From: SKVR01 sp046291875 | GTDB taxonomy: Bacteria > Bacteroidota > Bacteroidia > Bacteroidales > UBA7960 | DNA: 64,000 nucleotides | Reading direction: 5' to 3' | NCBI GenBank assembly: GCA_046291875.1 | Contig: JBKBSF010000009.1 | Location: forward strand, 1 to 64,000 | Shown: one piece after another, positions 52,124-61,317 of the stretch | Layout of the letters: each line of letters begins with the position of its first letter | Position numbering within the stretch: position 1 is the first letter of the stretch | Made by a program: the position numbers and the translations under genes | The notes under the pieces: model-generated | The model's database searches: none | Told to the model about the DNA's origin: nothing | What the model saw: the letters and a program-made list of their open reading frames with translations, nothing else

Positions 52124-53395
52124 ATGTTACAGATCAACCTCATCCGAACCCAAACCCAGGAAGTTATTGAGAGACTGAAGATCAAAAACTTCGATGCAAC
52201 AGAAATTACCCAGCGCCTTACCATCGTTGACAACCAGCGCAGAGCAACTCAAAAAAAACTCGACGATACACTGGCCGAAAGCAATGCCATTGCCCGTCAG
52301 ATCGGCGACTTGTTTAAATCGGGCAAGCAGGCTGAAGCCAATGAATTGCGCGACAAAACCACATTGCTTAAAAACCAGTCAAAAGAGTTGCAGGATGAAC
52401 TCAATGCTCTGGAAAGTGAACAGGATAGCCTATTGGTTATGTTGCCCAATCTACCTCATCCCAGTGTACCCTTCGGGAAAAGCTCGGATGATAATGAGAT
52501 TGTGCACCAGGAAGGAAATATCAACGACCTCTCTGCCGATGCCCTGCCACACTGGGAGCTTACCGGGAAGTACGATATAATTGATTTTGAACTGGGAACC
52601 AAAATTACAGGTGCCGGATTTCCGGTGTATAAAGGCAAAGGGGCCAAACTGCAACGTGCCCTGATCAGTTTCTTCCTCGACCAGGCCATCGAAGCAGGCT
52701 ATACGGAGTATCAGCCCCCCTTGCTGGTAAATGAAGCATCGGCCTATGCTACAGGGCAGCTGCCCGATAAGGATGGGCAGATGTATCACGCTCCCCTGGA
52801 CAATCTGTACCTTATTCCTACTGCCGAAGTGCCCGTAACTAATTTTTACCGCGATATTATTCTTCAGGAAGATCAGTTGCCCATTAAAAGCACGGCCTAT
52901 TCTTCCTGCTTCAGAAGGGAGGCAGGCTCTTACGGAAAGGATGTTAGGGGCCTGAACAGGTTGCATCAGTTCGATAAAGTAGAAATTGTGCAGGTATCAC
53001 ATCCCGACAGAAGTTATGAAACATTAGAGCAGATGCGTGAGTATGTGGCGGCAATACTGCGTAAACTTGAGCTCCCCTTCCGCATTGCCAAACTGTGTGG
53101 TGGCGATCTTAGTTTTGCCAGTGCACTTACCTACGATATGGAGGTGTATTCTGCTGCTCAGAAAAGATGGCTTGAGGTAAGCTCTGTCTCCAATTTCGAA
53201 ACTTTCCAGAGCCACCGTATGAAGCTGCGCTTCAAAGATAAGTCTGGAAAGATCACCCTGGCTCATACCCTGAACGGAAGTGCACTGGCTCTCCCACGAA
53301 TAGTGGCTGCTTTGCTCGAAAATAACCAGACGCCCCAGGGTATTCGTATCCCCGCTGCCCTGGTACCCTACACCGGATTTGACCTGATCAGCTGA
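52124..53395 (+). CDS. serS: seryl-tRNA synthetase
   Basis: A 423-residue class II synthetase. The N-terminal long coiled-coil arm (about 1-110), which holds the tRNA-Ser long arm, is followed by the catalytic domain with motif 2 (YSSCFRREAGSYGKDVRGL near 270) and motif 3 (LNGSALALPRIVAALLEN near 385). PTAEVPVTNFYRD near 230 is the serine/ATP-binding TxE loop. It charges tRNA-Ser and tRNA-Sec. Flanked by terminators on both sides, so monocistronic. Confidence 0.97.
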   Translation: MLQINLIRTQTQEVIERLKIKNFDATEITQRLTIVDNQRRATQKKLDDTLAESNAIARQIGDLFKSGKQAEANELRDKTTLLKNQSKELQDELNALESEQDSLLVMLPNLPHPSVPFGKSSDDNEIVHQEGNINDLSADALPHWELTGKYDIIDFELGTKITGAGFPVYKGKGAKLQRALISFFLDQAIEAGYTEYQPPLLVNEASAYATGQLPDKDGQMYHAPLDNLYLIPTAEVPVTNFYRDIILQEDQLPIKSTAYSSCFRREAGSYGKDVRGLNRLHQFDKVEIVQVSHPDRSYETLEQMREYVAAILRKLELPFRIAKLCGGDLSFASALTYDMEVYSAAQKRWLEVSSVSNFETFQSHRMKLRFKDKSGKITLAHTLNGSALALPRIVAALLENNQTPQGIRIPAALVPYTGFDLIS

Positions 53396-53410
53396 TTAGT
53401 TAAAGTACCT

Positions 53411-53455
53411 CAAAGGCAAAACAAATACAATCCCTGTATCGTTTTGCCTTTGTTA
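53411..53455 (+). terminator. terminator of serS
   Basis: CAAAGGCAAAAC (53411-53422) pairs perfectly with GTTTTGCCTTTG (53441-53452), extended inward by ATACA/TGTAT. A weak T-rich stretch follows. Confidence 0.8.
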
Positions 53456-53469
53456 TAACATTATTTTAT

Positions 53470-55323
53470 ATGCGGATTTTTCTCCTTTTTTTGTTGATGG
53501 TTTTTAACAGCGCCAATCTCTTCTCGCAACAGCCCCATGAGGCGTCTGCCAATGAGCGTCTGGCGGATCAATACATGCGCGAGGGGCAATTCGATAAAGC
53601 TGTGGTGTTGTATGAAGAACTCTTTAACAACCATCCCACTCCTGTCATTTACAATAACTACCTTGAGAGTTTACTGCAGCTGGGCGAATTTCGCAAAGCA
53701 GAACGAGTGGTTCAGAGGCAGCAGCAGAATAACCCGGGCAGAGTACGTTTTGAAGTTGATATGGGTTATGTGTACGACAGATCTGGGGATCAGCGTAAAA
53801 CCCGGCGCCATTTCGAAGGATTAATCCGCAACCTGCCAGCTTTTCCAATGGCTGTAACTGATCTTGCCAATGCATTCCTGTTCAGAGATTATACTGACTG
53901 GGCACTGCAAGCCTATCAAAGAGGGCGTGCCATGTTTGGAAATGCTCATCCTCTTCATGTCGAAATAGCTTCTATTTACAGCAAGACAGGGCGTTTCGAT
54001 CTTATGATGGAAGAGTATGTAAACCTGATTGCCTTTGATGACTCCTTCCTGGAGCAGGTGCAGGGGCTTATGCAGGATGAATTGAATAATGATCCTGAAT
54101 TTACGAAAAGCGATGCCCTGCGTCGATTGCTTTTGCAACGATCTCAGCAAAACAACGCGCCTGCCATATTCTCTGAGTTGCTGCTCTGGCTCTCCTTGCA
54201 GCAAAAGGATTTTGCCATGGCCTTCAGACAGGCCCGGGTACTCGACAGGCGGCTGGGGCAAGATGGGCAGCTGGTAATGGAAGTGGCGCATCTGAGCACT
54301 TCCAATAATGAACTGGAGACTGCTTTGCAGGCCTATCAGTGGGTAGTAGACAGAGGCAACCTGAACCCTTTCTGGCTCGAGGCCAGGGTGGGTTTGCTTA
54401 ACGTTAAGTATTTGCAAGCTACTACGGGATACTCGATCAACTATTCCATGCTCCGGGAAGTGGAAAGAGAGTATACTAAAACCATTGAAGAGCTTGGCAT
54501 AAGAGTGCAGACTGTAAGCCTGATGCGAAACCTGGCACACCTGCGCGCATTTTATCTCAATAATACTGAAGGAGCCTCCGAGTTGCTTCAGGCGATCATC
54601 GATATGCAAGGGGTAGCCAACCGCGTAAAAGGTGAATGCAGGATCGAACTGGCAGACATCCTTCTGCTGCAGGGCGATCTGTGGGATGCACACTTGCTGT
54701 ATGCCCAGGTAGATAAAACTTTTCGCGACGACCCCCTGGGGCACGAGGCACGCTTTAAAAATGCCAGATTGTCATTTTATATGGGTGAATTCAATTGGGC
54801 CAAGGCCCAGCTCGATGTGCTCAAAGCAGCAACATCGCGCCTGATTGCCAATGACGCCATGGCGCTATCTCTGCTTATTCAGGATCATCTTGAACAGGAT
54901 GGAACCTCTGTACCCTTGCAGATGTTTGCAAGGGCACAACTACATACCTTTCGACATAACTTTGAGCAAGCTCTGCAGGTTCTGGATTCGGTGCAGCAAC
55001 GATTTCCCTCTCACAAACTGGGCGAAAATGTGCTGATGGAATCGGCCAGAATACATATCCGTACAGGCAATTACACCGCGGCCGATGACCTTTTGGCTTC
55101 GCTGGTGGTGCGCTTCCCCTCCGGGTTGCTGGCCGCAGATGCCACTTTTGAAAGAGCAATGCTTCATGAACGAATCTTTAACAACAAAGCCATGGCCATG
55201 GAACTGTATCAACAGATCCTGGTCGATTATCCCGGGAGCCTTCGTGCTGCCTCAGCCCGAAACCGGTTCAGGTATCTCAGGGGAGATCTTAGTATCGAAC
55301 AACTTTTTTTCCACGGATTGTGA
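53470..55323 (+). CDS. exported tetratricopeptide-repeat protein
   Basis: A 617-residue protein with a signal peptide (residues 1-20, ending FSQQ). The rest is almost all helical TPR-like repeats (for example ADQYMREGQFDKAVVLYEEL, RKTRRHFEGLI, GNYTAADDLLASLVVRFPSG, quoted in parts). The last repeats near 520-600 resemble the outer-membrane TPR proteins of the YbgF/BamD type, a scaffold role in the envelope. Its stop overlaps the GTG start of rsmA, so the two are coupled. Partners are unknown. Confidence 0.85.
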   Translation: MRIFLLFLLMVFNSANLFSQQPHEASANERLADQYMREGQFDKAVVLYEELFNNHPTPVIYNNYLESLLQLGEFRKAERVVQRQQQNNPGRVRFEVDMGYVYDRSGDQRKTRRHFEGLIRNLPAFPMAVTDLANAFLFRDYTDWALQAYQRGRAMFGNAHPLHVEIASIYSKTGRFDLMMEEYVNLIAFDDSFLEQVQGLMQDELNNDPEFTKSDALRRLLLQRSQQNNAPAIFSELLLWLSLQQKDFAMAFRQARVLDRRLGQDGQLVMEVAHLSTSNNELETALQAYQWVVDRGNLNPFWLEARVGLLNVKYLQATTGYSINYSMLREVEREYTKTIEELGIRVQTVSLMRNLAHLRAFYLNNTEGASELLQAIIDMQGVANRVKGECRIELADILLLQGDLWDAHLLYAQVDKTFRDDPLGHEARFKNARLSFYMGEFNWAKAQLDVLKAATSRLIANDAMALSLLIQDHLEQDGTSVPLQMFARAQLHTFRHNFEQALQVLDSVQQRFPSHKLGENVLMESARIHIRTGNYTAADDLLASLVVRFPSGLLAADATFERAMLHERIFNNKAMAMELYQQILVDYPGSLRAASARNRFRYLRGDLSIEQLFFHGL

Positions 55324-56096
55324 ATACTGTAAAACCTAAAAAAAATCTCGGGCAACATTTCTTGCGCGATGAAAACATTGCCAGGCGAATAGCCGAAAGC
55401 CTTACCATGCATGGCAATTACAAAACGCTCCTTGAAATAGGGCCCGGCACCGGTGTGCTCTCCAAATACCTTATGGATAAGCCGGAATTTGAATACTGGG
55501 GAATGGATGTGGATGCCGAATCTGTGCAATACCTGCATGCCCATTATCCAGGCTTTGCTGAGCGTATTCTTGAAGTTGATTTCCTGAAAACACCTCTTGA
55601 AGATTACTTCGGTACAGAAAAGTTTGCGATCATTGGCAACTTTCCTTACAATATATCCTCTCAGATCCTTTTCCGCATGCTGGAGTACCGCCAACAGGTT
55701 ACAGAGGTGGTGGGTATGTTTCAAAAAGAAGTGGCTCAAAGAGTAGTAGCAGGCCCGGGAGGGAAAGTAAACGGTATTTTAAGCATTCTTTGCCAGGCTT
55801 TTTATGATATAGAGTATTTGTTTCAGGTAGATGAGCACGTCTTTACGCCACCTCCCAAAGTGAAATCAGCAGTTATAAGGTTAAAGAGAAACTCAGTAGA
55901 GCAACTTCCCTGCAATGAGAAGCGATTTTTTCAGGTGGTTAAAATGGCCTATAATCAGCGCAGAAAGACACTCAGAAATGCTTTGAAAGCCTTGCAGGTG
56001 AATTGGAATGAACTGCCTGCCGAAATATCAGGCAAACGAGCCGAACAGCTTAGTGTGGCAGATTTTGTAAGGATTACCCAACAATTGGAAGAATAG
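55320..56096 (+). CDS. rsmA: 16S rRNA (adenine1518/1519-N6)-dimethyltransferase
   Basis: A 258-residue KsgA-family enzyme starting at GTG in a four-base overlap (GTGA) with the TPR gene. KKNLGQHFLRDENIARRI at the start, the SAM motif LLEIGPGTGVLSKYL near 40, and the catalytic IGNFPYNISSQILFRM near 103 are clear; VDEHVFTPPPKVKSAVIRL near 180 and KMAYNQRRKTLRNAL near 210 are further family motifs. It dimethylates two adenosines in helix 45 late in 30S assembly. Confidence 0.96.
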   Translation: MNTVKPKKNLGQHFLRDENIARRIAESLTMHGNYKTLLEIGPGTGVLSKYLMDKPEFEYWGMDVDAESVQYLHAHYPGFAERILEVDFLKTPLEDYFGTEKFAIIGNFPYNISSQILFRMLEYRQQVTEVVGMFQKEVAQRVVAGPGGKVNGILSILCQAFYDIEYLFQVDEHVFTPPPKVKSAVIRLKRNSVEQLPCNEKRFFQVVKMAYNQRRKTLRNALKALQVNWNELPAEISGKRAEQLSVADFVRITQQLEE

Positions 56097-56132
56097 ATTG
56101 TGCTCAGTGGATATGCACTGCAGATTAATTGC

Positions 56133-56140
56133 TATTTTTG
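56133..56140 (+). promoter_or_regulatory. -7 box of the PP2C-like/LysM gene
   Basis: TATTTTTG, a TAnnTTTG match, 48 bases before the ATG at 56188. No 19-base-spaced -33 was found. Confidence 0.5.
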
Positions 56141-56187
56141 CAAAAAAATAAGACCTAATACCCCAATCGAACATCTAAAGGCTAATT

Positions 56188-57513
56188 ATGGCAAACAAAA
56201 AGCTGAAGAATTTTGAATATGCCAGCCACAGCGAGCCGGGCAAACTTACCCAGAATGTTGTTGATGAATCTGCATTTTTTGAAACTCCCAATGGAGCCAT
56301 CTTTCTTATTTGCAATGAGAAGCCCGATGAGGGGGCAGAATTGCTTCCTGAAGGCAAGTCCTTTGCACGTATAGCTTCCGAGCGCATCCGCTACTACCTT
56401 GAGAACGAGTGGGTGGAAAACCCCGATAGTGCTGTTTACAATGCCTTGATTTATGCCAATGGATTTATTTACGAATACTCCCGTAAGAATGCAGGTGAAA
56501 GAGGTCCGGCCCAGCTCAGTTGCTCATTGGTTTTGGTTCGTGAGAATAAGATTTTTTACTCCTGTGTAGGCAATGCACGTATCCTGTTTTTTAACGGCAG
56601 AAGAGTATATGTACTGTCAGATGGTTTTCATGAGGGGGTATTGCCCGAACAGCAAGCCTACCTTGGGAGTCGACAGAGCATCGAACCTCTTGTAAACCCG
56701 CAACCCCTGGTTCCCGTAGATGGTGATATGCTTCTTATGTGCAATGAGGATTTTTATGAAAATGTGTCTGAAAAATCCATCCAGAAGATCCTTGATGACC
56801 AGATGCCGGTTGTAAACAAGATTTACAGGCTTGCCGATATGGCAGTAGCCAATGGAGCGCAAGGTAGTGCCTCCCTGCAATTGGTTTCGTTTTACAACCT
56901 TGACCATCAGGAACGAAGCTTTGTGGCAGCGCAGCCTCGCAAAACAACCAAAGTGCGTGCTGCTTCAGAAAAAGATGACGAGCCGACTGCTCCCACCGGA
57001 ACCCACATGGAAAAAATTCAGGCCTATTTGCAAATCCCGTGGGTTCGTATTCTGCTTGTCGGGATAGCCATTATGGCGCTAAGCTACATGTTTTACGATA
57101 TGTTTATCCGTGAACCCCGGCCATCAAGAGAAATACGCACTGTAAGGGAAGTTCCGGTTGTTGAAGAGGCCGATCAACCAGAATTGCAGCAGCCCACGAC
57201 GGCACCACCCGCTGTTAAATTGCCCGAAGACAGGGCTTACACAGTTCAGTCTGGCGATACATGGGGCCGTATCTATACGAGATTTGGCGTTTGTTCGTGG
57301 TTTATCAGGAACCATCCACCCAATGCCGGGAAATTTGATGCCGACGAAAATCCTGTGGCGGGCAGCAGACTGCTCATCCCGGTAGTTTATTCCGCCAAAA
57401 GAGACCTTAACCCCGATTTTTACCAGGAATTCTCTCTGGAAAAAACTGGCTCAAGGTGTGAAAATGCCTCCGCTGATTTTCTGGAACAATTCCGTCGTAA
57501 TAAATTGCGGTAA
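56188..57513 (+). CDS. degenerate PP2C-like domain, membrane helix and LysM domain
   Basis: A 441-residue protein. Residues 1-235 have the strand and helix layout of a PP2C phosphatase, but the metal aspartates are replaced: GNAR stands where GDSR is expected (near 130) and CNEDFYENVS where CSDGLTDxVS is expected (near 190). It is therefore probably a pseudophosphatase. A linker rich in Lys and Pro leads to one membrane helix (about 284-306, VRILLVGIAIMALSYMFYDM), a Pro/Glu-rich stretch and a periplasmic LysM domain (about 350-400, YTVQSGDTWGRIYTRFGV) that should bind peptidoglycan. The arrangement suggests cytoplasmic signalling linked to the cell wall. A terminator sits in the 3' end of the convergent lysC. 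Confidence 0.8.
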   Translation: MANKKLKNFEYASHSEPGKLTQNVVDESAFFETPNGAIFLICNEKPDEGAELLPEGKSFARIASERIRYYLENEWVENPDSAVYNALIYANGFIYEYSRKNAGERGPAQLSCSLVLVRENKIFYSCVGNARILFFNGRRVYVLSDGFHEGVLPEQQAYLGSRQSIEPLVNPQPLVPVDGDMLLMCNEDFYENVSEKSIQKILDDQMPVVNKIYRLADMAVANGAQGSASLQLVSFYNLDHQERSFVAAQPRKTTKVRAASEKDDEPTAPTGTHMEKIQAYLQIPWVRILLVGIAIMALSYMFYDMFIREPRPSREIRTVREVPVVEEADQPELQQPTTAPPAVKLPEDRAYTVQSGDTWGRIYTRFGVCSWFIRNHPPNAGKFDADENPVAGSRLLIPVVYSAKRDLNPDFYQEFSLEKTGSRCENASADFLEQFRRNKLR

Positions 57514-57536
57514 TTACAATCTTATCAACAATTTAG

Positions 57537-58817
57537 TTAACGGACCACCCATTGCAGGGTGGTTCTGTTTTTTTGTTCCATCAGGATCTTTTTGTCCTGC
57601 AGGAGTTTCCCCAGATCAGCCTTTTCATAATGTCGAACGGTGATCAGTTGTACCCCAGTATTGTATTTGAGGTTGTAAATCTTCTCCAGGCTTTTGAGCA
57701 GAGCAGGCGTTTTAATACGATCTTCGTCGAAGCACACAGAAAAGCTCAATGCTGAATTTTGCATCAGATTGATCTTTACATTGTTGCGCGCAAAGTCGGA
57801 AAAAATCCTGGAAAGATTTTGTTCGGCAATAAAGCTGAAGTCTTTGGGGAAGATGGAGAGAAGTATCTGATTGGTTTTAAGTATATAGGATGGGTATTGA
57901 TTATCGTTTATAAACTCCTTGTCAATGATGCTTCCGGGGGCATTAGGCTCTGTAAACGATTTAACCTTAAGAGGTATATTTCGTTTGAGCAGCGGCTTAA
58001 GAGTTTTGGGGTGAATAACAGTTGCTCCGTAATAGGCCAGCTCAATGGCTTCCTGGTAAGAAATATTGTGCAGCAAGGTGGTGTTGTCGAATACTTTGGG
58101 GTCGGCATTCAGCAAACCTGGCACATCTTTCCATATTACCACTTCGCTGGCTCTAAGGGTATAGGCAAGGATGGCGGCAGAATAATCGGATCCTTCCCTT
58201 CCCAGGGTGGTAAGGAATCCCTGGGTGGTGCCCCCTACAAACCCCTGGGTGATTACAATAGGCTGTGGGTGTGAAGCATTTTTCCTGAAAAAGGGAGAGA
58301 TGATTGTTTTTACTGCATTTTCCGTTTTTAACCAATCTACTCCTGCATCGCGGTAGTGCGAGTCGGTTATGATGATCTTACTTGCGTCGAACCACTGGCA
58401 AAGCAATCCTTGCTGAAGCAAATAGTGAGAAACAATCCTGGTGGAGATAATCTCTCCGAAAGAAACAATACGGTCGTATTCAAAGTTGAAGTTTTTGCCG
58501 GGAGGCTCCTGGAGGTAATAGTACAGGTGATAGAAATACTGTTCAATGGTGTCGTAGGCTGCTCTGTTGGTTGAGGGAAAAAGATCATTTGCAATGCTCA
58601 TATGATAATCTTTGAGCGAGTCAAAGATCTCCATGGCTTTGGCTTTGTGTCCGTCGAAGTGGGCTTCAGTGAGTTTCTCAAGGGCATTGGTTGTTTTGCC
58701 CATGGCTGATATGACTACGACCAGGGGGCCCTGGCCGAATTTTTCAATGATTTGTGCTACATTTTGCACGGAAGGAGCATCCTTTACAGAGGCACCCCCA
58801 AACTTAAATACGTTCAT
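57537..58817 (-). CDS. lysC: aspartate kinase
   Basis: A 426-residue monofunctional aspartokinase. KFGGASVKDAPSVQN at the N-terminus, the catalytic SFGEIISTRI near 120, GREGSDYSAAILAYTL near 210 and DVPGLLNADPKV near 235 are clear; the C-terminal ~110 residues form ACT-type regulatory domains. It phosphorylates aspartate in the first step towards lysine, threonine and methionine. Convergent with the PP2C-like gene, with 23 bases between stops. Confidence 0.95.
   Translation of the reverse strand: MNVFKFGGASVKDAPSVQNVAQIIEKFGQGPLVVVISAMGKTTNALEKLTEAHFDGHKAKAMEIFDSLKDYHMSIANDLFPSTNRAAYDTIEQYFYHLYYYLQEPPGKNFNFEYDRIVSFGEIISTRIVSHYLLQQGLLCQWFDASKIIITDSHYRDAGVDWLKTENAVKTIISPFFRKNASHPQPIVITQGFVGGTTQGFLTTLGREGSDYSAAILAYTLRASEVVIWKDVPGLLNADPKVFDNTTLLHNISYQEAIELAYYGATVIHPKTLKPLLKRNIPLKVKSFTEPNAPGSIIDKEFINDNQYPSYILKTNQILLSIFPKDFSFIAEQNLSRIFSDFARNNVKINLMQNSALSFSVCFDEDRIKTPALLKSLEKIYNLKYNTGVQLITVRHYEKADLGKLLQDKKILMEQKNRTTLQWVVR
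57544..57574 (+). terminator. terminator of the PP2C-like gene, embedded in lysC
   Basis: ACCACCC (57544-57550) and GGGTGGT (57557-57563) form a seven-base stem followed on the plus strand by TCTGTTTTTTTG. It overlaps the last codons of lysC on the opposite strand. Confidence 0.6.
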
Positions 58818-58977
58818 TCAGATAGATTTGATTCAAGTTGATGAATGGAACCCGTTTACACCTTTCGTTTTATCTTGTTGTAAGCGGGTGGTGCACCCGA
58901 GGGTTTCATTTTTAATCCGGTGGAAACGGTTTTTTCTATCGTTTTCTTTCCACAAAGTTATCAAAAGCCCCGACAAT

Positions 58978-59009
58978 AAAAAACCCCTGTATGCAGAACC
59001 ATACAGGGG
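58978..59009 (-). terminator. terminator of the ECF sigma gene
   Basis: CCCCTGTATG (58984-58993) pairs perfectly with CATACAGGGG (59000-59009). On the minus strand the stem runs into TTTTTT (58983-58978), 34 bases past the sigma stop. Confidence 0.9.
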
Positions 59010-59042
59010 GAAAAGAACAGGAGTATATATGAGGGAGAACGA

Positions 59043-59543
59043 TCAGTTGTCCTTCAGGGCTTCCATAAGTTTCTTACGGGTAAAAAATATTCTGCTTTTT
59101 ACAGTACCAATGGACAGGTTAAGTTTGTCTGCAATTTCTTTGTACTTATATCCTGCATTGTACATTTCAAAAGGTTTGCGCTGATCTTTATCAACCTTGG
59201 CGATTTCTTTCTGAATTTCCTTTACTCTGTAGTTTGAATCGGGCAACCCAATGCTGCTTTCTTTGGAAAGATTCAGGTAGTAAAGGTCGTCGGTCTTGTC
59301 GAGGATGGTATTATTGCGAACACTCTGACGATAATTGTTGATGAAAGTATTTTTCATAATCGTAAAGGTCCAGGCCTTCAGATTTGTGTCAGCAGTAAAC
59401 TTATCACGGTTTGTTAAAGCCTTGACAAAGGTCTCCTGAACAAGGTCCTGAGCATCGTCATAATTTGAGGTCAGGGTATAGGCGAAATACTTTAGGTTTT
59501 TCTGCAGTCCCAGAAGCTTGTGATTAAATTCCATTGCTGTCAT
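59043..59543 (-). CDS. ECF-type RNA polymerase sigma factor
   Basis: A 166-residue sigma-70 family protein with region 2 (DAQDLVQETFVKAL near 31; NLKAWTFTIMKNTFINNYR near 55) and region 4 (KEIADKLNLSIGTVKSRIFF near 131) but no regions 1 or 3. Region 4 ends with RKKLMEALK. No anti-sigma gene is adjacent, so control is not the usual anti-sigma type. It lies downstream of the CarH-like regulator on the same strand, with a 354-base gap and a terminator between them, so they are probably separate units. The target genes are unknown. Confidence 0.93.
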   Translation of the reverse strand: MTAMEFNHKLLGLQKNLKYFAYTLTSNYDDAQDLVQETFVKALTNRDKFTADTNLKAWTFTIMKNTFINNYRQSVRNNTILDKTDDLYYLNLSKESSIGLPDSNYRVKEIQKEIAKVDKDQRKPFEMYNAGYKYKEIADKLNLSIGTVKSRIFFTRKKLMEALKDN

Positions 59544-59897
59544 ATCGGTAGGGTTTTGAGTTTGCTGTTTAATTTATTTACTGTAAAGTTAAACACAAAA
59601 AAGCAAAAGTCAAGTGCTTTAATTTATTTTAACAAAATAAATTTTGATAAAACTTCGTTTGGCGGGTAAAAGAACGATGTTGGTGGATATTAATTGCGAA
59701 TTGAAATGCTTGAATAGAGCTGATTGTGTAAAAGCTCTGTTTAATCGCTATCCAATTATAAATATACAAAATAAAAGAGGGCTTGTAAAGCTTCTTAACG
59801 TATTTTTTAATTAAAAAGCCTTAAAAGGAAAGGCAGCCACTTAAAAGGGCTGCCTTTATTTTGTTAAAGAAGTGATTAGAGAAATTTGAACAACAAA
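59544..59897. other. 354-base intergenic region between ECF sigma and CarH-like genes
   Basis: AT-rich with no supportable gene. It holds the terminator of the CarH-like gene at 59829-59857 and, to its left, what should be the ECF promoter. A near match TAACTTTA (minus strand, around 59590) is the only -7 candidate seen. Confidence 0.5.
59829..59857. terminator. terminator of the CarH-like gene
   Basis: AAAGGCAGCC (59829-59838) pairs perfectly with GGCTGCCTTT (59848-59857) across nine bases. It lies 40 bases past the stop of the CarH-like gene; A and T runs on both sides would permit either direction. Confidence 0.85.
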
Positions 59898-60782
59898 TCA
59901 GAGTCTGTTCAGGTAGGATTTAAATTCTTCTGCATCCTGCAGCGGCTTGATGTTGGGTGGGAGCTGTTCGCCCTCCAGTTGGCTAACCTGATAACCTGCA
60001 ATAAAAATGTCTTTGTTGTCAAACCCCTGTGAAACTTTTTTCAGATAATCGGGGATCTGGCGGGTTTCCAATGCCGCTACAAAGTAGGTGATGATGTAAT
60101 CTGCGTTGCGTATCTTGATCACTTCAAGTATGTCTTTCAGCGGCACCGATTGCCCAAGGTATATTACCCGATGACCTGACTTTTTTATTATGTAAGAATA
60201 AAACAATAATCCCAACTCATGCAGCTCGTTTTCTGGCAAAAACAACAGGAAGGTTTTAGCTTCGGGTTTGGGAGAATTCTCTTGCCCATCGATAGCTATA
60301 ATAAGTTTCTGGCGGATCAGGTTGGTGATAAAATGCTCCTGGGCCGGATTGATGGTTCCTACCTGCCACAATATGCCAACTTTCTCAAGAAACGAATAAA
60401 TGATGTGGGTAATGGTTTTTTCAAAACCAATTTTTATAATGGCTGAAGATAGCACCTTTTCAAATTTGTCTTCATCCATTTCTATCATCGAAATGATAAG
60501 GTTGTTTATGCTGCTTTCATGATCACTGGATGTATTGGAGATTTCAAGAATCTTCTCACAGAGTTTTTCTTTACCCATTTGCACAATCTCACTGATTTTG
60601 AACCCATGCTTATTGAGTGTGCTTATGTTGAGTAACTTCTTAAGATCCTTATCATTGTATACACGAATATTGGTGTCGGTACGTTCCGGGGAAACAACAC
60701 TGTAACGTTTCTCCCAGATTCGGATGGTGTGTGCTTTGATACCTGTGATCTTTTCAAGATCATTTATAGAGTAGTGGATCAT
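59898..60782 (-). CDS. MerR regulator with cobalamin-binding domain (CarH/LitR-like)
   Basis: A 294-residue protein. Residues 3-70 are a MerR winged helix (INDLEKITGIKAHTIRIWEKRY). The C-terminal part is a helical-bundle plus Rossmann cobalamin domain carrying both signatures of B12 photoreceptors: W139-x9-E149-H150 (WQVGTINPAQEH), which caps the upper face of adenosylcobalamin, and E186-x-H188-x-x-G191 (ELHELG), which supplies the lower axial His. Known CarH/LitR proteins bind DNA as tetramers in the dark and dissociate on illumination, often controlling carotenoid genes. No carotenoid gene is in the window; the ECF sigma gene downstream is a possible target, by position only. Confidence 0.88.
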   Translation of the reverse strand: MIHYSINDLEKITGIKAHTIRIWEKRYSVVSPERTDTNIRVYNDKDLKKLLNISTLNKHGFKISEIVQMGKEKLCEKILEISNTSSDHESSINNLIISMIEMDEDKFEKVLSSAIIKIGFEKTITHIIYSFLEKVGILWQVGTINPAQEHFITNLIRQKLIIAIDGQENSPKPEAKTFLLFLPENELHELGLLFYSYIIKKSGHRVIYLGQSVPLKDILEVIKIRNADYIITYFVAALETRQIPDYLKKVSQGFDNKDIFIAGYQVSQLEGEQLPPNIKPLQDAEEFKSYLNRL

Positions 60783-61317
60783 GGATCGGATAAGCTGGTT
60801 TTTAAATAATCACTGGCTGGTTTGCCAAATTTTAAAGTATTGTGCCAGGTTGTTAAGAGTAAAGGCCTTGATGATAAACTTATAAGGCTACATTGTTTGA
60901 TCCGCATAGGGTGCAAGAAATGCTAATCGGTAACAACGACACTTATTTACGGCACATTTTTTAACATCAAACAATGGCTGCGAAAAATGGTTCAGTAGTG
61001 AAATTGTGATTTCTTAAAAAATGTTTATGATTTTTGTTACAAAGCTAAACAAAATCAATAGTTAATTCATGTCTTGTTTCTTTTTAGAAGTGTTATGTTG
61101 ATAACTTATTTTGATTGTTGTGGGTCGGAAGTTGCTTGTTTGGCAGGCCTTGTAGAGTGTTTAAAGGTATTCAGCTCAGTACCTGTTTATAGCTCTGATT
61201 CAAAAAATACCCTTAATCGATGACAGGCATTAAAAAAAAGTATAGGTTTACTTTGATAAACAGGCCAATTATTCTGGAGAATGTAAGCTTCAAAAAAACA
61301 AAGAAAATATATCTGTT
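60783..61317. other. 535-base divergent intergenic region
   Basis: The region between the CarH-like gene (minus) and the sensor gene (plus) is AT-rich and without a supportable gene. A minus-strand -7 box TAGCTTTG (61047-61040) could serve the CarH-like gene with a 258-base leader. A near match TTACTTTG lies near 61248-61255 for the sensor gene. The length is unusual and could hold CarH binding sites. Confidence 0.45.
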
